From contig JAFGDQ010000075.1 in NCBI GenBank assembly GCA_016932015.1, positions 1-54,318 of the forward strand: DNA of 54,318 nucleotides, given 5' to 3'. The notes beneath the pieces are model-generated. The model saw only the letters and a program-made list of their open reading frames with translations, made no database searches and was not told the DNA's origin. This DNA is from Spirochaetota bacterium. Its GTDB lineage: Bacteria > Spirochaetota > UBA4802 > JAFGDQ01. The translations under genes and the position numbers were made by a program. Shown here piece after piece: positions 16,865 through 26,710 of the stretch. Position 1 is the first letter of the stretch; each line of letters begins with the position of its first letter.

Positions 16865-17572
16865 ATGAGTATTGATAAATCGGTAAAAAGAAATAGCCGG
16901 GCCGGATTTGCATTATTATGCATTTTTTTTATCTTTGTTGCTACATTATGTCCCATTACCGGAGAAATGTATGCCGTGGGTGAAGCTGTAAAAGCTGATG
17001 CACAGGCATCTGCTGACAGTAAAAAGAATACGGAAGGTGAAAACGAAGCCGAAGACGTAACGCTTTATCAGTATGAAAAACCGACTGTGGAAGAGGAGTC
17101 TTATGCCTGGCTTGTCTTTAAAACGATAATTGTACTCGCATTGCTTGTAGGCGGATTTTATTTTTTTTACAGATTTGTGACAAAAAAAACCGGCATGCAG
17201 TCTCTGGGCAGAGATGTTATTAAGGTTTTATCTATAGTGCCGGTGGGGCAGAATAAATTTCTTCAGGTAGTTGACCTGGCAGGAAGAATAATGGTGATCG
17301 GGGTATCGGATTCGAGCATCAATCTTATAACGGAAATAAGTGACAGGGATGAAATAGACAGGATCAGGCTTTTAAGCTCGAAGTCAACTCCGATTCATCC
17401 GGGAGGATTTCAGGAATACATTTCGAAGTATGTTTCAAAGCTTTTTAAAAAGGATAATCCGGGAACCAGCCGTAGTGAATATTCCGCAGAGCCTGAATCT
17501 GACAGGATGGATTACCTGAAAAGGCAGAAAGACAGGCTGAAAAAAATAAACGGGAAAAATGATGAATTCTAA
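16865..17572 (+). CDS. fliO: Flagellar biosynthetic protein FliO (FliZ)
   Basis: The 235-residue protein has an N-terminal hydrophobic stretch (residues ~14-31), likely a signal or anchor. A charged low-complexity region follows, then a helix (LVFKTIIVLALLVGGFYFFY, residues ~83-102) and the cytoplasmic FliO domain with IKVLSIVPVGQNKFLQVVDL and VIGVSDSSINLI. The basic C-terminal tail ends in KDRLKKINGK. FliO is an assembly factor for the FliP pore. Start ATG 16865 is preferred to a TTG at 16847. Its 3' end overlaps fliP by 14 nt. The protein is longer than enteric FliO, as is usual in spirochaetes. Confidence 0.85.
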   Translation: MSIDKSVKRNSRAGFALLCIFFIFVATLCPITGEMYAVGEAVKADAQASADSKKNTEGENEAEDVTLYQYEKPTVEEESYAWLVFKTIIVLALLVGGFYFFYRFVTKKTGMQSLGRDVIKVLSIVPVGQNKFLQVVDLAGRIMVIGVSDSSINLITEISDRDEIDRIRLLSSKSTPIHPGGFQEYISKYVSKLFKKDNPGTSRSEYSAEPESDRMDYLKRQKDRLKKINGKNDEF

Positions 17573-18341
17573 AAGAATAGCTGGAATCTTTATCTTTTTA
17601 CTGTTTATTGCTGTTATTATTTCCTCCCGGCCTGCGCTTGCTCAGAATACAGGCGGTGTCAGAATGCCTATTCCTAAAATTGCTTTTGATATTGAAGAAG
17701 CTACAACTCCCAAAGATGTAGCTCTGAGTCTGCAGATTCTTTTTCTGTTAACGATTCTTACTCTTGCTCCTTCAATAATGATTATGATGACTTCGTTTAC
17801 GAGAATCGTAATTGTTCTGGATTTTATAAAAAGAGCGCTGACTCTCCAGCAGATGCCGCCTAATCAGGTGATTGTCGGACTTTCGATATTTCTGACTATT
17901 TTTGTAATGTCTCCGACACTGGTAAAGATAAATGATACTGCTTTACAGCCCTATCTAAAAGGTGATTTGAATAGCGAACAGTTTTTTGATAAAGGTATGC
18001 AGCCGATGCGTGAGTTCATGTTTAAACAGACACGCAAGAAAGATATAGCTTTGTTTATTGACCTTGCAAAGATCGAGAAGCCGAAAAATGAGAGTGAGGT
18101 GCCTACACATTGTCTTATTCCGGCTTTTATGATTAGTGAACTTAAAAGAGCTTTCGAGATGGGAATATACTTATTCCTGCCGTTTATGGTTATAGATATG
18201 ATTATTGCCAGTGCGCTAATGGCAATGGGTATGATTATGCTGCCGCCCGTAATGATATCACTGCCTTTTAAATTGATTCTGTTTGTGCTGGTTGACGGCT
18301 GGAATCTGCTTGTTTACGAGGTTGTAAGGTCGTTCGGATGA
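17559..18341 (+). CDS. fliP: Flagellar type III export pore protein FliP
   Basis: The 260-residue protein has a cleavable signal peptide (hydrophobic core ~8-22, RPALA cleavage region). Diagnostic FliP segments follow: APSIMIMMTSFTRIVIVLDF near 70-90, TLQQMPPNQVIVGLSIFLT, LIPAFMISELKRAFEMG and LPPVMISLPFKLILFVLVDG. It forms the export pore with FliQ and FliR. Two ATGs lie at 17559 and 17562 inside the end of fliO; the second has better spacing from GGGA. Translation is probably coupled to fliO. Confidence 0.95.
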   Translation: MMNSKRIAGIFIFLLFIAVIISSRPALAQNTGGVRMPIPKIAFDIEEATTPKDVALSLQILFLLTILTLAPSIMIMMTSFTRIVIVLDFIKRALTLQQMPPNQVIVGLSIFLTIFVMSPTLVKINDTALQPYLKGDLNSEQFFDKGMQPMREFMFKQTRKKDIALFIDLAKIEKPKNESEVPTHCLIPAFMISELKRAFEMGIYLFLPFMVIDMIIASALMAMGMIMLPPVMISLPFKLILFVLVDGWNLLVYEVVRSFG

Positions 18342-18373
18342 CAGTGGACAGGTCCTGATTCGCAGGAGGATAT

Positions 18374-18646
18374 ATGACAGATGTTGACGTAATAAACTTA
18401 TTAAGAGAGGCACTCATGACTGTACTTATCGTATCTGCTCCTATACTTGGGGCAGGCATGATTGTGGGGCTGGTTGTCGCTATATTCCAGACAACTACAT
18501 CCATTCAGGAGCAGACTCTTACGTTTGTTCCGAAAATGATCGCTATATTCGCCGCAATTGTTCTGCTGGCTTCATGGATAATAAGGACACTGGTTAGTTA
18601 TACAAAAACAGTTTTTATTATGATAGAAAAGATCGGATTAGGATGA
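18374..18646 (+). CDS. fliQ: Flagellar export pore protein FliQ
   Basis: The 90-residue protein has two helices, MTVLIVSAPILGAGMIVGLV and FVPKMIAIFAAIVLLASWI, joined by the conserved FQTTTSIQEQTLTFVPK loop that is the FliQ hallmark. It starts after AGGAGGATAT and lies 32 nt after fliP and 4 nt before fliR. It is a standard component of the flagellar type III secretion gate. Confidence 0.95.
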   Translation: MTDVDVINLLREALMTVLIVSAPILGAGMIVGLVVAIFQTTTSIQEQTLTFVPKMIAIFAAIVLLASWIIRTLVSYTKTVFIMIEKIGLG

Positions 18647-18650
18647 GTTA

Positions 18651-19430
18651 ATGCAATATTTCGTATACCATTTTCAGATTTTTCTTCTGATAATGATGAG
18701 AATGAGCTCAATGATTGTCATAGCCCCGTTTTTTTCAAGTGGGGTTATCCCTTTTAGATTAAAGGCATTAATTGCTTTCCTGATCACTCTTGTTATCTTT
18801 CCGGTCATCGCAGGTAAAAATATGGCTATTACCGGGGATATGGGTACCTATTATTTACTGATTCTTAAGGAGGTTCTTATAGGGTTATATATAGGCTTTC
18901 TTGTATCCATAGTTTTCACTGCTTTTCAGCTGGCAGGTGAATTTTATTCCGTTCAGATCGGATTTGGAATCAGTGAGGTACTGGACCCGCTTGCGCAGAT
19001 ATCCATACCTCTGCTGGGCCAGCTGAAAAACCTTATAGGACTGCTGGTTTTTCTTTTTCTTAACGGGCATCATTTTTTGATAAAGGCAATATACAGGTCA
19101 TATGAGCTTGCTCCTGTTATTCCTATGGAATTAGGAAAATCTTCAGATCTTTTAAAATTTCTTGTGCATTCAATGAGCGGGATGTTCATTATAGCCTTAA
19201 AAATTGCCCTGCCTATAGTGGGAACTATATTCCTGGTATCTGTTACACTCGGAGTGCTTGCAAAAGCCGCTCCCCAGATGAATATTTTAATGCTTGGATT
19301 TCCTTTGAAAATTGCAGTGGCGTTCGGTGTATTTATTATTATAACGCCGCTGGTGATTCGCATAATGTACGTATCTCTTGAGAGATCGTTTAAGTTTATA
19401 TCCAAAGTAATAATGTACTGGCCTACATAA
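18651..19430 (+). CDS. fliR: Flagellar export pore protein FliR
   Basis: The 259-residue multi-helix membrane protein carries FliR hallmarks: RMSSMIVIAPFFSSGVIPFRLK at the N-terminus (residues ~17-38), GFGISEVLDPLAQISIPLLG near 105 and ALPIVGTIFLVSVTLGVLAK near 185 with the following APQMNI motif. It caps the FliP5Q4R1 gate. It follows fliQ by 4 nt and precedes flhB by 30 nt. Confidence 0.95.
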   Translation: MQYFVYHFQIFLLIMMRMSSMIVIAPFFSSGVIPFRLKALIAFLITLVIFPVIAGKNMAITGDMGTYYLLILKEVLIGLYIGFLVSIVFTAFQLAGEFYSVQIGFGISEVLDPLAQISIPLLGQLKNLIGLLVFLFLNGHHFLIKAIYRSYELAPVIPMELGKSSDLLKFLVHSMSGMFIIALKIALPIVGTIFLVSVTLGVLAKAAPQMNILMLGFPLKIAVAFGVFIIITPLVIRIMYVSLERSFKFISKVIMYWPT

Positions 19431-19460
19431 GCACGGGAAGGAAGGATTTTTTAAAGTAAT

Positions 19461-20648
19461 ATGCTGAATTTATTTTTTAAAATACTGAGGTTCTATTTTC
19501 ACGGAATGAATTTTTTAAAAGAAGTTCATTCAGACGGCCTTGCTGATTTCAGATTCGACATACAGTTATTTGCTGCAGAAGATGAAGGAAGGACCGAAGA
19601 GCCTACTGAAAAGAAAATCAGGGAGGCCAGGGAGAAAGGCCAGGTAGCCAAAACTCTTGAGCTGCCTCAGTCAATTGTTGTTATTTTCGGTTTTCTTGTA
19701 ATTTTTTTTCTAGGATCATGGATATATCACAATATTGTCACAATGACCAGGCATTACATAGGGTCTTTTTCAAAAGGCAGTGTTACGGAGAAAAATATAA
19801 TAATCGAATTTGCGAATATGACTATTGTTTTCGCAAAAATATTACTGCCCATTTTCGCGGCTGCCATGGTTGCCGCTATAATCGGCAATGTAGCACAGGT
19901 TGGTTTTCAGGTTTCGGCGCATCCTTTGAAAGTGGACTGGAACAAGCTTAAGTTTGATCCGGCAACAATAATGAAAAAAACTTTTTTTTCAAAGCAGATA
20001 GCGATGAATCTTTTTAAATCGCTTTTTAAGGTGGCTACAATAGGAGTGGTTGCTTATCTGATTATAAAATCTGATTATGATATTATTCTAAAGTCTCCGG
20101 ATCTTTCTGTAGGAATGGCATTCAGGTCTATTGCCATAATAGGTTTCAAGATCATTCTGTGGACATCGGTAGTTCTTCTTGTTCTTTCCATACCGGACTA
20201 TATTTTTCAGAAAAGGGAATTTATTGAATCATTAAAAATGACAAAGGAAGAATTAAAGGAAGAACTGAAAGAAACAACCGGTGATCCTTATATAAGAGCA
20301 AGATTAAAGGAAATGCAGCGGGAAATCGCAATGCGCAATATGATAACAGAGGTACCTAAAGCCGATGTTGTTATCACAAACCCGACTCATTTTGCGGTTG
20401 CGCTTCAATACGATAATCTTGTCATGGAAGCGCCGAAACTGATTGCAAAGGGTGTTGACAGCCTTGCTCTCAGGATCCGGGAAATTGCCAGGGAAAATGG
20501 TATTATGATGATTGAAAACAGGCCTCTTGCGCAGGAAATCTATCATAGCCTGGATGTAGGAGATATGATTCCGGAGAATCTGTTTTATGCTGTATCACTT
20601 GTATATGCTGAAGTTTATAAAGCGGGGAATTTTCAAAAAGCAATATAA
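19461..20648 (+). CDS. flhB: Flagellar export switch protein FlhB
   Basis: The 395-residue protein has four membrane helices and a cytoplasmic domain with the self-cleaving NPTH motif at residues ~307-310 (ADVVITNPTHFAVAL), which switches export from hook to filament substrates. The conserved LQLFA-like element appears as DIQLFAAEDEGRTEEPTEKK near residue 33. About 30 extra residues precede it relative to enteric FlhB. ATG 19461 follows a GGAAGGAAGG stretch; an internal ATG at 19506 lacks a ribosome binding site. Confidence 0.95.
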   Translation: MLNLFFKILRFYFHGMNFLKEVHSDGLADFRFDIQLFAAEDEGRTEEPTEKKIREAREKGQVAKTLELPQSIVVIFGFLVIFFLGSWIYHNIVTMTRHYIGSFSKGSVTEKNIIIEFANMTIVFAKILLPIFAAAMVAAIIGNVAQVGFQVSAHPLKVDWNKLKFDPATIMKKTFFSKQIAMNLFKSLFKVATIGVVAYLIIKSDYDIILKSPDLSVGMAFRSIAIIGFKIILWTSVVLLVLSIPDYIFQKREFIESLKMTKEELKEELKETTGDPYIRARLKEMQREIAMRNMITEVPKADVVITNPTHFAVALQYDNLVMEAPKLIAKGVDSLALRIREIARENGIMMIENRPLAQEIYHSLDVGDMIPENLFYAVSLVYAEVYKAGNFQKAI

Positions 20649-20659
20649 ATAACTGCTAT

Positions 20660-20677
20660 ACCGGCAGTAAGGCCGGT
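20660..20677 (+). terminator. Short hairpin between flhB and flhA
   Basis: ACCGGC (20660-20665) and GCCGGT (20672-20677) form a 6-bp GC-rich stem followed by TTACTTTTC. It could attenuate read-through or protect mRNA ends between the two genes. It is weak as a terminator. Confidence 0.4.
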
Positions 20678-20720
20678 TTACTTTTCAGGAATTTTTTATT
20701 CAAAACAGGAGTGTTAACTG

Positions 20721-22835
20721 ATGGCGGATCAGGAGAAGAAAGGAATTTCTTCATTATTTTCCGGTAATCTTGAGTGGATGCAGAAAACCGATATTCTGTT
20801 TGGTATCGGCATTATAACTATTGTTGCAATGTTGATAATTCCGCTCCCTACAATTCTTCTGGATATGCTTCTGATTATAAGCATAATGATAGGCCTTCTT
20901 ACTTTAATGATAGTAATGTTCGTAAAAAGGTCTTTTGACTTTTCAGTATTTCCGACTCTTCTTCTGGGCACTACCATTTTCAGACTGGCTTTGAATATTT
21001 CATCAACCAGGCTTATCCTTCTGGATGGAGCAGCCTTTGACGGGAAAATAATCAGGGCATTTGGCGATTTTGTTGTACGCGGAAATTATGTAGTCGGTTT
21101 TATTCTATTTATAATAATTGTTGCTGTTCAGTTTATTGTAATAACAAAAGGTGCAACGAGAACTGCTGAAGTAGCAGCAAGGTTTACACTGGACGCAATG
21201 CCGGGTAAGCAGATGAGCATTGACTCTGATCTGTCAAACGGTTTAATAACAGAAGATGAAGCCAGGGTAAGGCGTGCTGAAATAAGAAAGGAAGCTGATT
21301 TTTACGGAGCTATGGACGGTGCTTCAAAATTCGTTCAGGGCGATGTAAAAGTAGGAATTGTCATAACTTTAGTCAATATAATCGGCGGATTTATAATCGG
21401 AATGGCAATGAGGGGTGAAAGTTTTGATGTGGCTGTAACAACTTACACTCTGCTGTCAATCGGCGACGGGCTTGTGGCACAGATTCCTTCTCTCTTAATT
21501 ACTACTGCAACGGGTATTATTGTTACACGAGCGGTATCAGATGATGACCTTGGGGAAGATATCAAAAACCAGATGGGTTCGCAGCCGAGAGCATTGCTAA
21601 TCACTGCAGCAGCTGTTGGTGCTTCGGCTATTATTCCCGGATTCCCGGCACTTACAGCTTTGATTATTGCTGCCGCACTTGGATCACTTGGATTTTTCAT
21701 GCTAAAAGAGAAAGAAAAAGAATCGGAAAAGGTTATACAGGAAGAAAAAGAAGCAAAAATAAAAGATCATAAACCGGAATCCGTACTTCCTTTGATTCAG
21801 GTGGACCCGCTTGAGGTTGAAATCGGCTACAGCCTGATACCGCTGGTTGATCCCGAGCAGGGAGGAACGTTGCTGGAACGTATTACAAATATAAGGCGAA
21901 GGTCTGCTCTTGATATGGGTCTTATTGTTCCTCCAATCAGGATCAGAGATAATATGGAGCTGAATGCTGCTTCATATTCCATATTAATCAAGGGTGTTGA
22001 AGTAGGGGGAAGTAAATTACAAATCGGCAAGCTGATGGCAATGGATCCCGGAACTGTTGAAGAAAAAATTGAGGGCGATGAATTTATTGAACCGGTATTC
22101 AGACTGACAGCTATCTGGATCAGTCCGGACATAAGAGACGAAGCGGAAAGAAAGGGATATACGGTTGTTGACTGCCCTACAATAATCGCGACACATTTAA
22201 CAGAGATTATAAAACGGCATGCTGATGAAATTCTCGGAAGACAGGAAGTTAAACAGCTTATTGATAATATCAGACAGGATTATCCGATGGTCGTTGAAGA
22301 GCTCCTTACAGAGAAAAAATTCAGTCATGGAGATATACAGAATGTACTTAAAAATCTTTTGCGTGAAAGAGTCTCTATCAGAAATATGGTAACTATTCTT
22401 GAAACAATAGCAACATTCGCAGACAGGACAAACAGAAACGCCGATCTTCTGACAGAATATGTCAGGGCGGCCTTATCACGCCAGATATGCAGGTCGTATG
22501 TTGATAAAGATAATTCATTATCAATACTGACTATTGATCCTGAAATTGAAGAGGTAATCGCAGGCTCCATTCACGAAGATCCTGTTGAGGGCACTATTGT
22601 CAGTATTGATCCTGAAACGCACCGTGCGATTATGGATTCTCTTATTGAGGCTTACACTAAAGCAAGGTCAGAAGGCCATCTCCCAATATTCCTTGTATCA
22701 CCGAGAATAAGAAGTGTTACATTCTCATTACTGGAGCGGGAGCTGCCTGATTCAACCGTCCTGTCATATAATGAAATAAGTCCAGATATTAAAGTAAATA
22801 TTATCGGATCGGCATTATTATCATCCGCAGCATAG
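20721..22835 (+). CDS. flhA: Flagellar export gate protein FlhA
   Basis: The 704-residue protein has eight N-terminal helices (to ~residue 330), the FHIPEP-region equivalent with TRTAEVAARFTLDAMPGKQM and SIDSDLSNGLITEDEAR, and PSLLITTATGIIVTR. A large cytoplasmic domain with ADRTNRNADLLTEYVRAAL and a C-terminal SPRIRSVTFSLLERELP segment follow. FlhA forms the nonameric ring that receives substrates and uses the proton motive force. The start follows CAGGAG. Length is typical for the family. Confidence 0.97.
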   Translation: MADQEKKGISSLFSGNLEWMQKTDILFGIGIITIVAMLIIPLPTILLDMLLIISIMIGLLTLMIVMFVKRSFDFSVFPTLLLGTTIFRLALNISSTRLILLDGAAFDGKIIRAFGDFVVRGNYVVGFILFIIIVAVQFIVITKGATRTAEVAARFTLDAMPGKQMSIDSDLSNGLITEDEARVRRAEIRKEADFYGAMDGASKFVQGDVKVGIVITLVNIIGGFIIGMAMRGESFDVAVTTYTLLSIGDGLVAQIPSLLITTATGIIVTRAVSDDDLGEDIKNQMGSQPRALLITAAAVGASAIIPGFPALTALIIAAALGSLGFFMLKEKEKESEKVIQEEKEAKIKDHKPESVLPLIQVDPLEVEIGYSLIPLVDPEQGGTLLERITNIRRRSALDMGLIVPPIRIRDNMELNAASYSILIKGVEVGGSKLQIGKLMAMDPGTVEEKIEGDEFIEPVFRLTAIWISPDIRDEAERKGYTVVDCPTIIATHLTEIIKRHADEILGRQEVKQLIDNIRQDYPMVVEELLTEKKFSHGDIQNVLKNLLRERVSIRNMVTILETIATFADRTNRNADLLTEYVRAALSRQICRSYVDKDNSLSILTIDPEIEEVIAGSIHEDPVEGTIVSIDPETHRAIMDSLIEAYTKARSEGHLPIFLVSPRIRSVTFSLLERELPDSTVLSYNEISPDIKVNIIGSALLSSAA

Positions 22836-22955
22836 CATAAACTGCATTGCTGCTGAAGAAAATAATCAACGGGAAAAAGAGTGCAATTAAAACAAATAGT
22901 ACAAAAAGAAACTTCTGCTATAGTTAGCGTAAATATTTCAAGGGAGATTAATTAA

Positions 22956-24317
22956 ATGAAATATGTGAAAATAAAATCCGGATCGTATAATGAAGCAATG
23001 ATGAAGCTTCGGATGGAATATGGAGAAGATGCAATTCCTGTGAGCCACAGGTATATTAAAGAAGGCGGGTTGTTAAAAACTAAGCTGCTGGCAAAAAATA
23101 TGGTTGAACTGACTGCGGCTATCCCGGAAAGAAACATGAAAATTAAACCTAAGACAGCGAAAAAGGGCATTGTTGATTATACGGTAGGAGATTCAGATGT
23201 ACTTAAAAATACTATTAAGGCGATGAATAAAGAACAGGATCCAGGCAGCCGTCTCAGTTCTGCAGATAAGGAATTTAACTTTTCAAATTTAAATAATCCG
23301 TTAAGCCGTAAGCCTGTAAATTCGAATCCGGATACTTTCTCCGGAAACAGAGACAAAACAGAACTTTCTTCAGGTAAAATTAATAATGAAGTGAAAAGCA
23401 GCAGCGATTATATGAGATTTGAGAAAGAATTTGAAGAAATAAAAAATACTTTAAAAACTCTTCTTAATGAAAGAACAGATAAACAGGTTAAACGTTCTTC
23501 AGAAGCAACTGAAGAGAATGAATTTGTAAAACCTTATATAAAGATTTTACAGGATAATGAGTTTGACATTGATGAACGGAATTTTATAATAGATAAAATT
23601 AAAAATACTATCAGTGCAGATGATTTAAAAGACAAATACAAAATTGAAAAAAGTCTTAAGGATATGCTGAAAAGCAAAATAATAACCTGTGCCCCCATAA
23701 AGAAAGGTGTTAAAAAGCAGGTGATTATGTTTATAGGACCTACAGGAGTTGGCAAGACCACAACACTCGCAAAACTCGGCGCAATTTATGCTTTGAGAGA
23801 AGAGCATAAGGTTGCATTCATTACAATTGACACATACAGAATCGCGGCAACCGAACAGCTGAAGAAGTATGCAGGAATTATGAAAATACCTATTCATGTT
23901 GTAAATGATCCCGTGTCTTTTAAAGAAGTTATTGCTAATGAGAAATCCGAAATAATACTTATTGATACATCAGGCAGAAGCCATAAAAATGAATTAAAAA
24001 TATCGGAGATAAAAAATTACGCTGATTCAATTGACTATGATTGTGAAAAGATATTATGTGTGAGCGCCAATACCAGAAAGAATGACTTGAAAGATATTTT
24101 TAAATCATTCGGCAAAATAAATTTTGACAGTGTAATTATTACCAAAGTTGATGAGTCATCCTGTATCGGGAGTGTTGTTGATGTAGCTGAAAAATTTAAT
24201 AAGCCGATATCATATTTTACAAACGGGCAGGAAGTTCCGAATGACATTTCTGTGGCTGATCCGAATAAAATTGTAGATATGATTATAAGCCCGGAAACTG
24301 AATACGCAGGAGGTTAA
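22956..24317 (+). CDS. flhF: Flagellar placement GTPase FlhF (SRP-type)
   Basis: The 453-residue protein has an N-terminal basic B-domain (MKYVKIKSGSYNEAMMKLR), a long low-complexity linker (residues ~90-170) and a C-terminal SRP-type NG domain. The NG domain shows P-loop IGPTGVGKTTTLAKLGA (~residues 258-274), ITIDTYRIAATEQLKKYA, LIDTSGRSHKN (the DxxGR position is DTSGR) and TKVDE for guanine. It sets flagellar number and position together with FlhG. The start follows AAGGGAGA. It ends 2 nt before the flhG start. Confidence 0.94.
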   Translation: MKYVKIKSGSYNEAMMKLRMEYGEDAIPVSHRYIKEGGLLKTKLLAKNMVELTAAIPERNMKIKPKTAKKGIVDYTVGDSDVLKNTIKAMNKEQDPGSRLSSADKEFNFSNLNNPLSRKPVNSNPDTFSGNRDKTELSSGKINNEVKSSSDYMRFEKEFEEIKNTLKTLLNERTDKQVKRSSEATEENEFVKPYIKILQDNEFDIDERNFIIDKIKNTISADDLKDKYKIEKSLKDMLKSKIITCAPIKKGVKKQVIMFIGPTGVGKTTTLAKLGAIYALREEHKVAFITIDTYRIAATEQLKKYAGIMKIPIHVVNDPVSFKEVIANEKSEIILIDTSGRSHKNELKISEIKNYADSIDYDCEKILCVSANTRKNDLKDIFKSFGKINFDSVIITKVDESSCIGSVVDVAEKFNKPISYFTNGQEVPNDISVADPNKIVDMIISPETEYAGG

Positions 24318-24319
24318 AA

Positions 24320-25195
24320 TTGGATCAGGCATCTAATTTAAGAAAATTAGTATTGAAAAGTGATAAAGAAGTAAGAACCAGAACTATTGCTGTTACAAGC
24401 GGCAAAGGCGGAGTAGGGAAGTCTACTCTTTCAGTAAGCCTTGCTATTTCTCTGGCGCAGCAGGGACATTCCGTAACTCTCCTGGACGCTGACCTTGGAC
24501 TGGCCAATATCAATGTTATTCTGGGGATTATTCCTAAATTTAATCTTTATCATGTTATTAAAGGCAAGAAGAGGCTTAAAGATATTGTAATCGATATTCC
24601 TGAAGGAATAAAGATAATTGCAGGGGCGTCAGGTTTTCATCAGCTGGCCAATCTTGATTCAAAACAGATCGGAGATTTTATCAAATCAGTTTCCGAGCTT
24701 GATCAGGATGACTACATGATAGTGGATACCGGAGCGGGAGTTTCTCAGAATGTTCTGCGTTTTGTTATTGCTTCGGATGATATACTTGTTGTTACGACTC
24801 CTGAGCCGACTGCCATTACTGATGCATATGGTATTATTAAATCAATAGCTGCACAGTCGCCTGAAAAATCGGTAAAATTAATAGTCAACAGGGTCAGCTC
24901 AGTATCAGAAGGAAAAAGAGTGGCCCAGAGAGTTATATCAATAGCCGGTCAGTTTTTAAATATCAAGGTGGAAAACCTCGGGTTTATTTTTGACGATATA
25001 TATGTTCCTAAATCGGTGAGAAATCAGAAGCCGTTTATTATCAGTTACCCGAAGTCAAAAGCTTCAGTTTGTGTTTCAATGATAGCTGACAGAATAACAC
25101 AGAGAGAAGTTAGTTCTAAAAATGGAACAGGCATGGTTTCTTTTTTTAAGAATCTGTTTTCAAGTGAGGAAGAAACAATTGCGGGAGCGGAATGA
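24320..25195 (+). CDS. flhG: Flagellar number regulator FlhG (MinD-like ATPase, YlxH)
   Basis: The 291-residue protein is a ParA/MinD ATPase: deviant Walker A AVTSGKGGVGKSTLSVSLA (residues ~24-42), DADLGLANINVILG, DYMIVDTGAGVS (Walker B region), and a C-terminal amphipathic membrane-targeting stretch (MVSFFKNLFS). It stimulates FlhF GTPase and limits flagellar number. It starts with TTG at 24320 behind a strong AGGAGG in the 3' end of flhF, so the pair is coupled. Confidence 0.94.
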   Translation: MDQASNLRKLVLKSDKEVRTRTIAVTSGKGGVGKSTLSVSLAISLAQQGHSVTLLDADLGLANINVILGIIPKFNLYHVIKGKKRLKDIVIDIPEGIKIIAGASGFHQLANLDSKQIGDFIKSVSELDQDDYMIVDTGAGVSQNVLRFVIASDDILVVTTPEPTAITDAYGIIKSIAAQSPEKSVKLIVNRVSSVSEGKRVAQRVISIAGQFLNIKVENLGFIFDDIYVPKSVRNQKPFIISYPKSKASVCVSMIADRITQREVSSKNGTGMVSFFKNLFSSEEETIAGAE

Positions 25196-25353
25196 ATTTC
25201 CTGAATATTATTGTTATATTTTTGTTATATGATTAAAATTAACATTCCGGTTGAATTGATTCATTATAAAAAGAGCTTGATTAGTTTTTTATTAATAATA
25301 TATATTAAATTATAAATTCAATTACCGCGTGTTGCCGGATAAATGGATTTTAA

Positions 25354-25890
25354 ATGGTTAATTATAAAAATTTTGCGATTGAGTATATAACAGCGCTGAT
25401 CTTTGGCGTTTTGGGATTACTCCTGTCATTATTTGCGGGGTTTATTTCCGGAAACAAAATTATATCTGTATTTGTAAGATCAGTAATTATTACAATAGGT
25501 TTTGCATTTATAGGTTATATCTGTTTAATAATAGTTAAAAAATTTGTTCCTGAAATATACCAGGTTTTCAGTAATATAAATGAAAATAAGGAAGTTAATT
25601 TAAATAATGACCGGGATAATTCAAAAGGCTCTGAAATTGACAGCGCTGAAAACATGCCGGAGACTTCAATAGCAGAGGCAGACTCCGGAACGGAAACCCG
25701 GGTACCGGATGTGGAGTTGGAAGATCAGTTTAATACACTGGAAAAAGAACAGGCAGGAGAATCTTTTTTAAGTAAAGATAAAGTTGATGCTGGCACAGCT
25801 TCTAAAAGTTTTTCCCGGGAAAAAAATATCACATATGAACCAAAAATAGCAGCTCAGGCAATCAGAACAATGATGAAAAGAGATGAATAA
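25354..25890 (+). CDS. Two-helix membrane protein between flhG and fliA, function unknown
   Basis: The 178-residue protein has two transmembrane helices near the N-terminus (residues ~11-32 and 37-61), a roughly 95-residue acidic low-complexity middle, and a compact C-terminal motif [18 protein letters not shown] protein of this layout sits at the same place in other spirochaete flagellar clusters, from memory. The short conserved tail may be a protein-docking peptide. It is 15 nt upstream of fliA and 159 nt after flhG. I cannot assign a role beyond a likely flagellar link. Confidence 0.7.
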   Translation: MVNYKNFAIEYITALIFGVLGLLLSLFAGFISGNKIISVFVRSVIITIGFAFIGYICLIIVKKFVPEIYQVFSNINENKEVNLNNDRDNSKGSEIDSAENMPETSIAEADSGTETRVPDVELEDQFNTLEKEQAGESFLSKDKVDAGTASKSFSREKNITYEPKIAAQAIRTMMKRDE

Positions 25891-25904
25891 TATACAGGGT
25901 TATT

Positions 25905-26705
25905 ATGGAAATTAAAAATACAAAAGAATACGAGAATATCGAAGAAGAAGACCTCTGGAAGAGTTATGTAAAAACGAATGATCAGAAAATCCGTGATCAT
26001 TTTGTTATTAAATATGCTCCTCTTGTCAAATACGTAGCCGGAAAGATTTCCATGAGCATGCCGCAAAACGTTGAGTTTGAAGATTTAATCGCATATGGTG
26101 TTTTTGGACTTATTGATGCAATAAATAAATTTGATCCGTCCAGGGGTATTAAATTTAAAACTTATGCAATGACCAGAATACGAGGCGCCATATTTGATGA
26201 GCTGCGTTCCATTGACTGGGTTCCCAGATCGATCAGACAGAAAGCAAAACAGATTGAGTTGGTTATTTCCGAACTGGAAAACAAACTCGGCAGAACAGTT
26301 GAAGACGAAGAAATTGCAAAGGAAATGGGAATCTCCGGTGAAGAATTTCAGATATTGCTGAATAAACTAAGTGGTGCGTCGATATTATCATTGAATGATA
26401 TCTGGTATCTTGGTGATGACAGTGATGAACTGTCTATTATTGAGACCCTTGAAGCTCCGGAGAATATGAATCCGGATGTTTTGATTGAGAAAGAGGAAAT
26501 AAGGGATCATATTATAGAAGCAATAAAGAAACTTCCGGATAAAGAAAAAAAAGTTATAGTTTTATACTACTATGAAGATTTAACACTGAAAGAGATAGGT
26601 GCTGTTCTTGACGTTACCGAAAGCAGAGTATCTCAGCTTCACACAAAAGCCATTATGCGACTTAGAGGAAGATTGGGGAGGATCAAGTCCAACATAGTCG
26701 GATAA
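25905..26705 (+). CDS. fliA: RNA polymerase sigma factor for flagellar operons (FliA/WhiG, sigma-28)
   Basis: The 266-residue sigma-70 family protein shows region 2 ([39 protein letters not shown] and [18 protein letters not shown]), region 3 ([13 protein letters not shown] through [15 protein letters not shown]) and region 4 ([20 protein letters not shown] followed by [20 protein letters not shown]). This is the sigma-28/WhiG layout without region 1. It directs late flagellar promoters and would be held by FlgM (37517-37813). Likely targets in the window carry a TAAA...CCGA-type element. Confidence 0.95.
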   Translation: MEIKNTKEYENIEEEDLWKSYVKTNDQKIRDHFVIKYAPLVKYVAGKISMSMPQNVEFEDLIAYGVFGLIDAINKFDPSRGIKFKTYAMTRIRGAIFDELRSIDWVPRSIRQKAKQIELVISELENKLGRTVEDEEIAKEMGISGEEFQILLNKLSGASILSLNDIWYLGDDSDELSIIETLEAPENMNPDVLIEKEEIRDHIIEAIKKLPDKEKKVIVLYYYEDLTLKEIGAVLDVTESRVSQLHTKAIMRLRGRLGRIKSNIVG

Positions 26706-26710
26706 AATAG

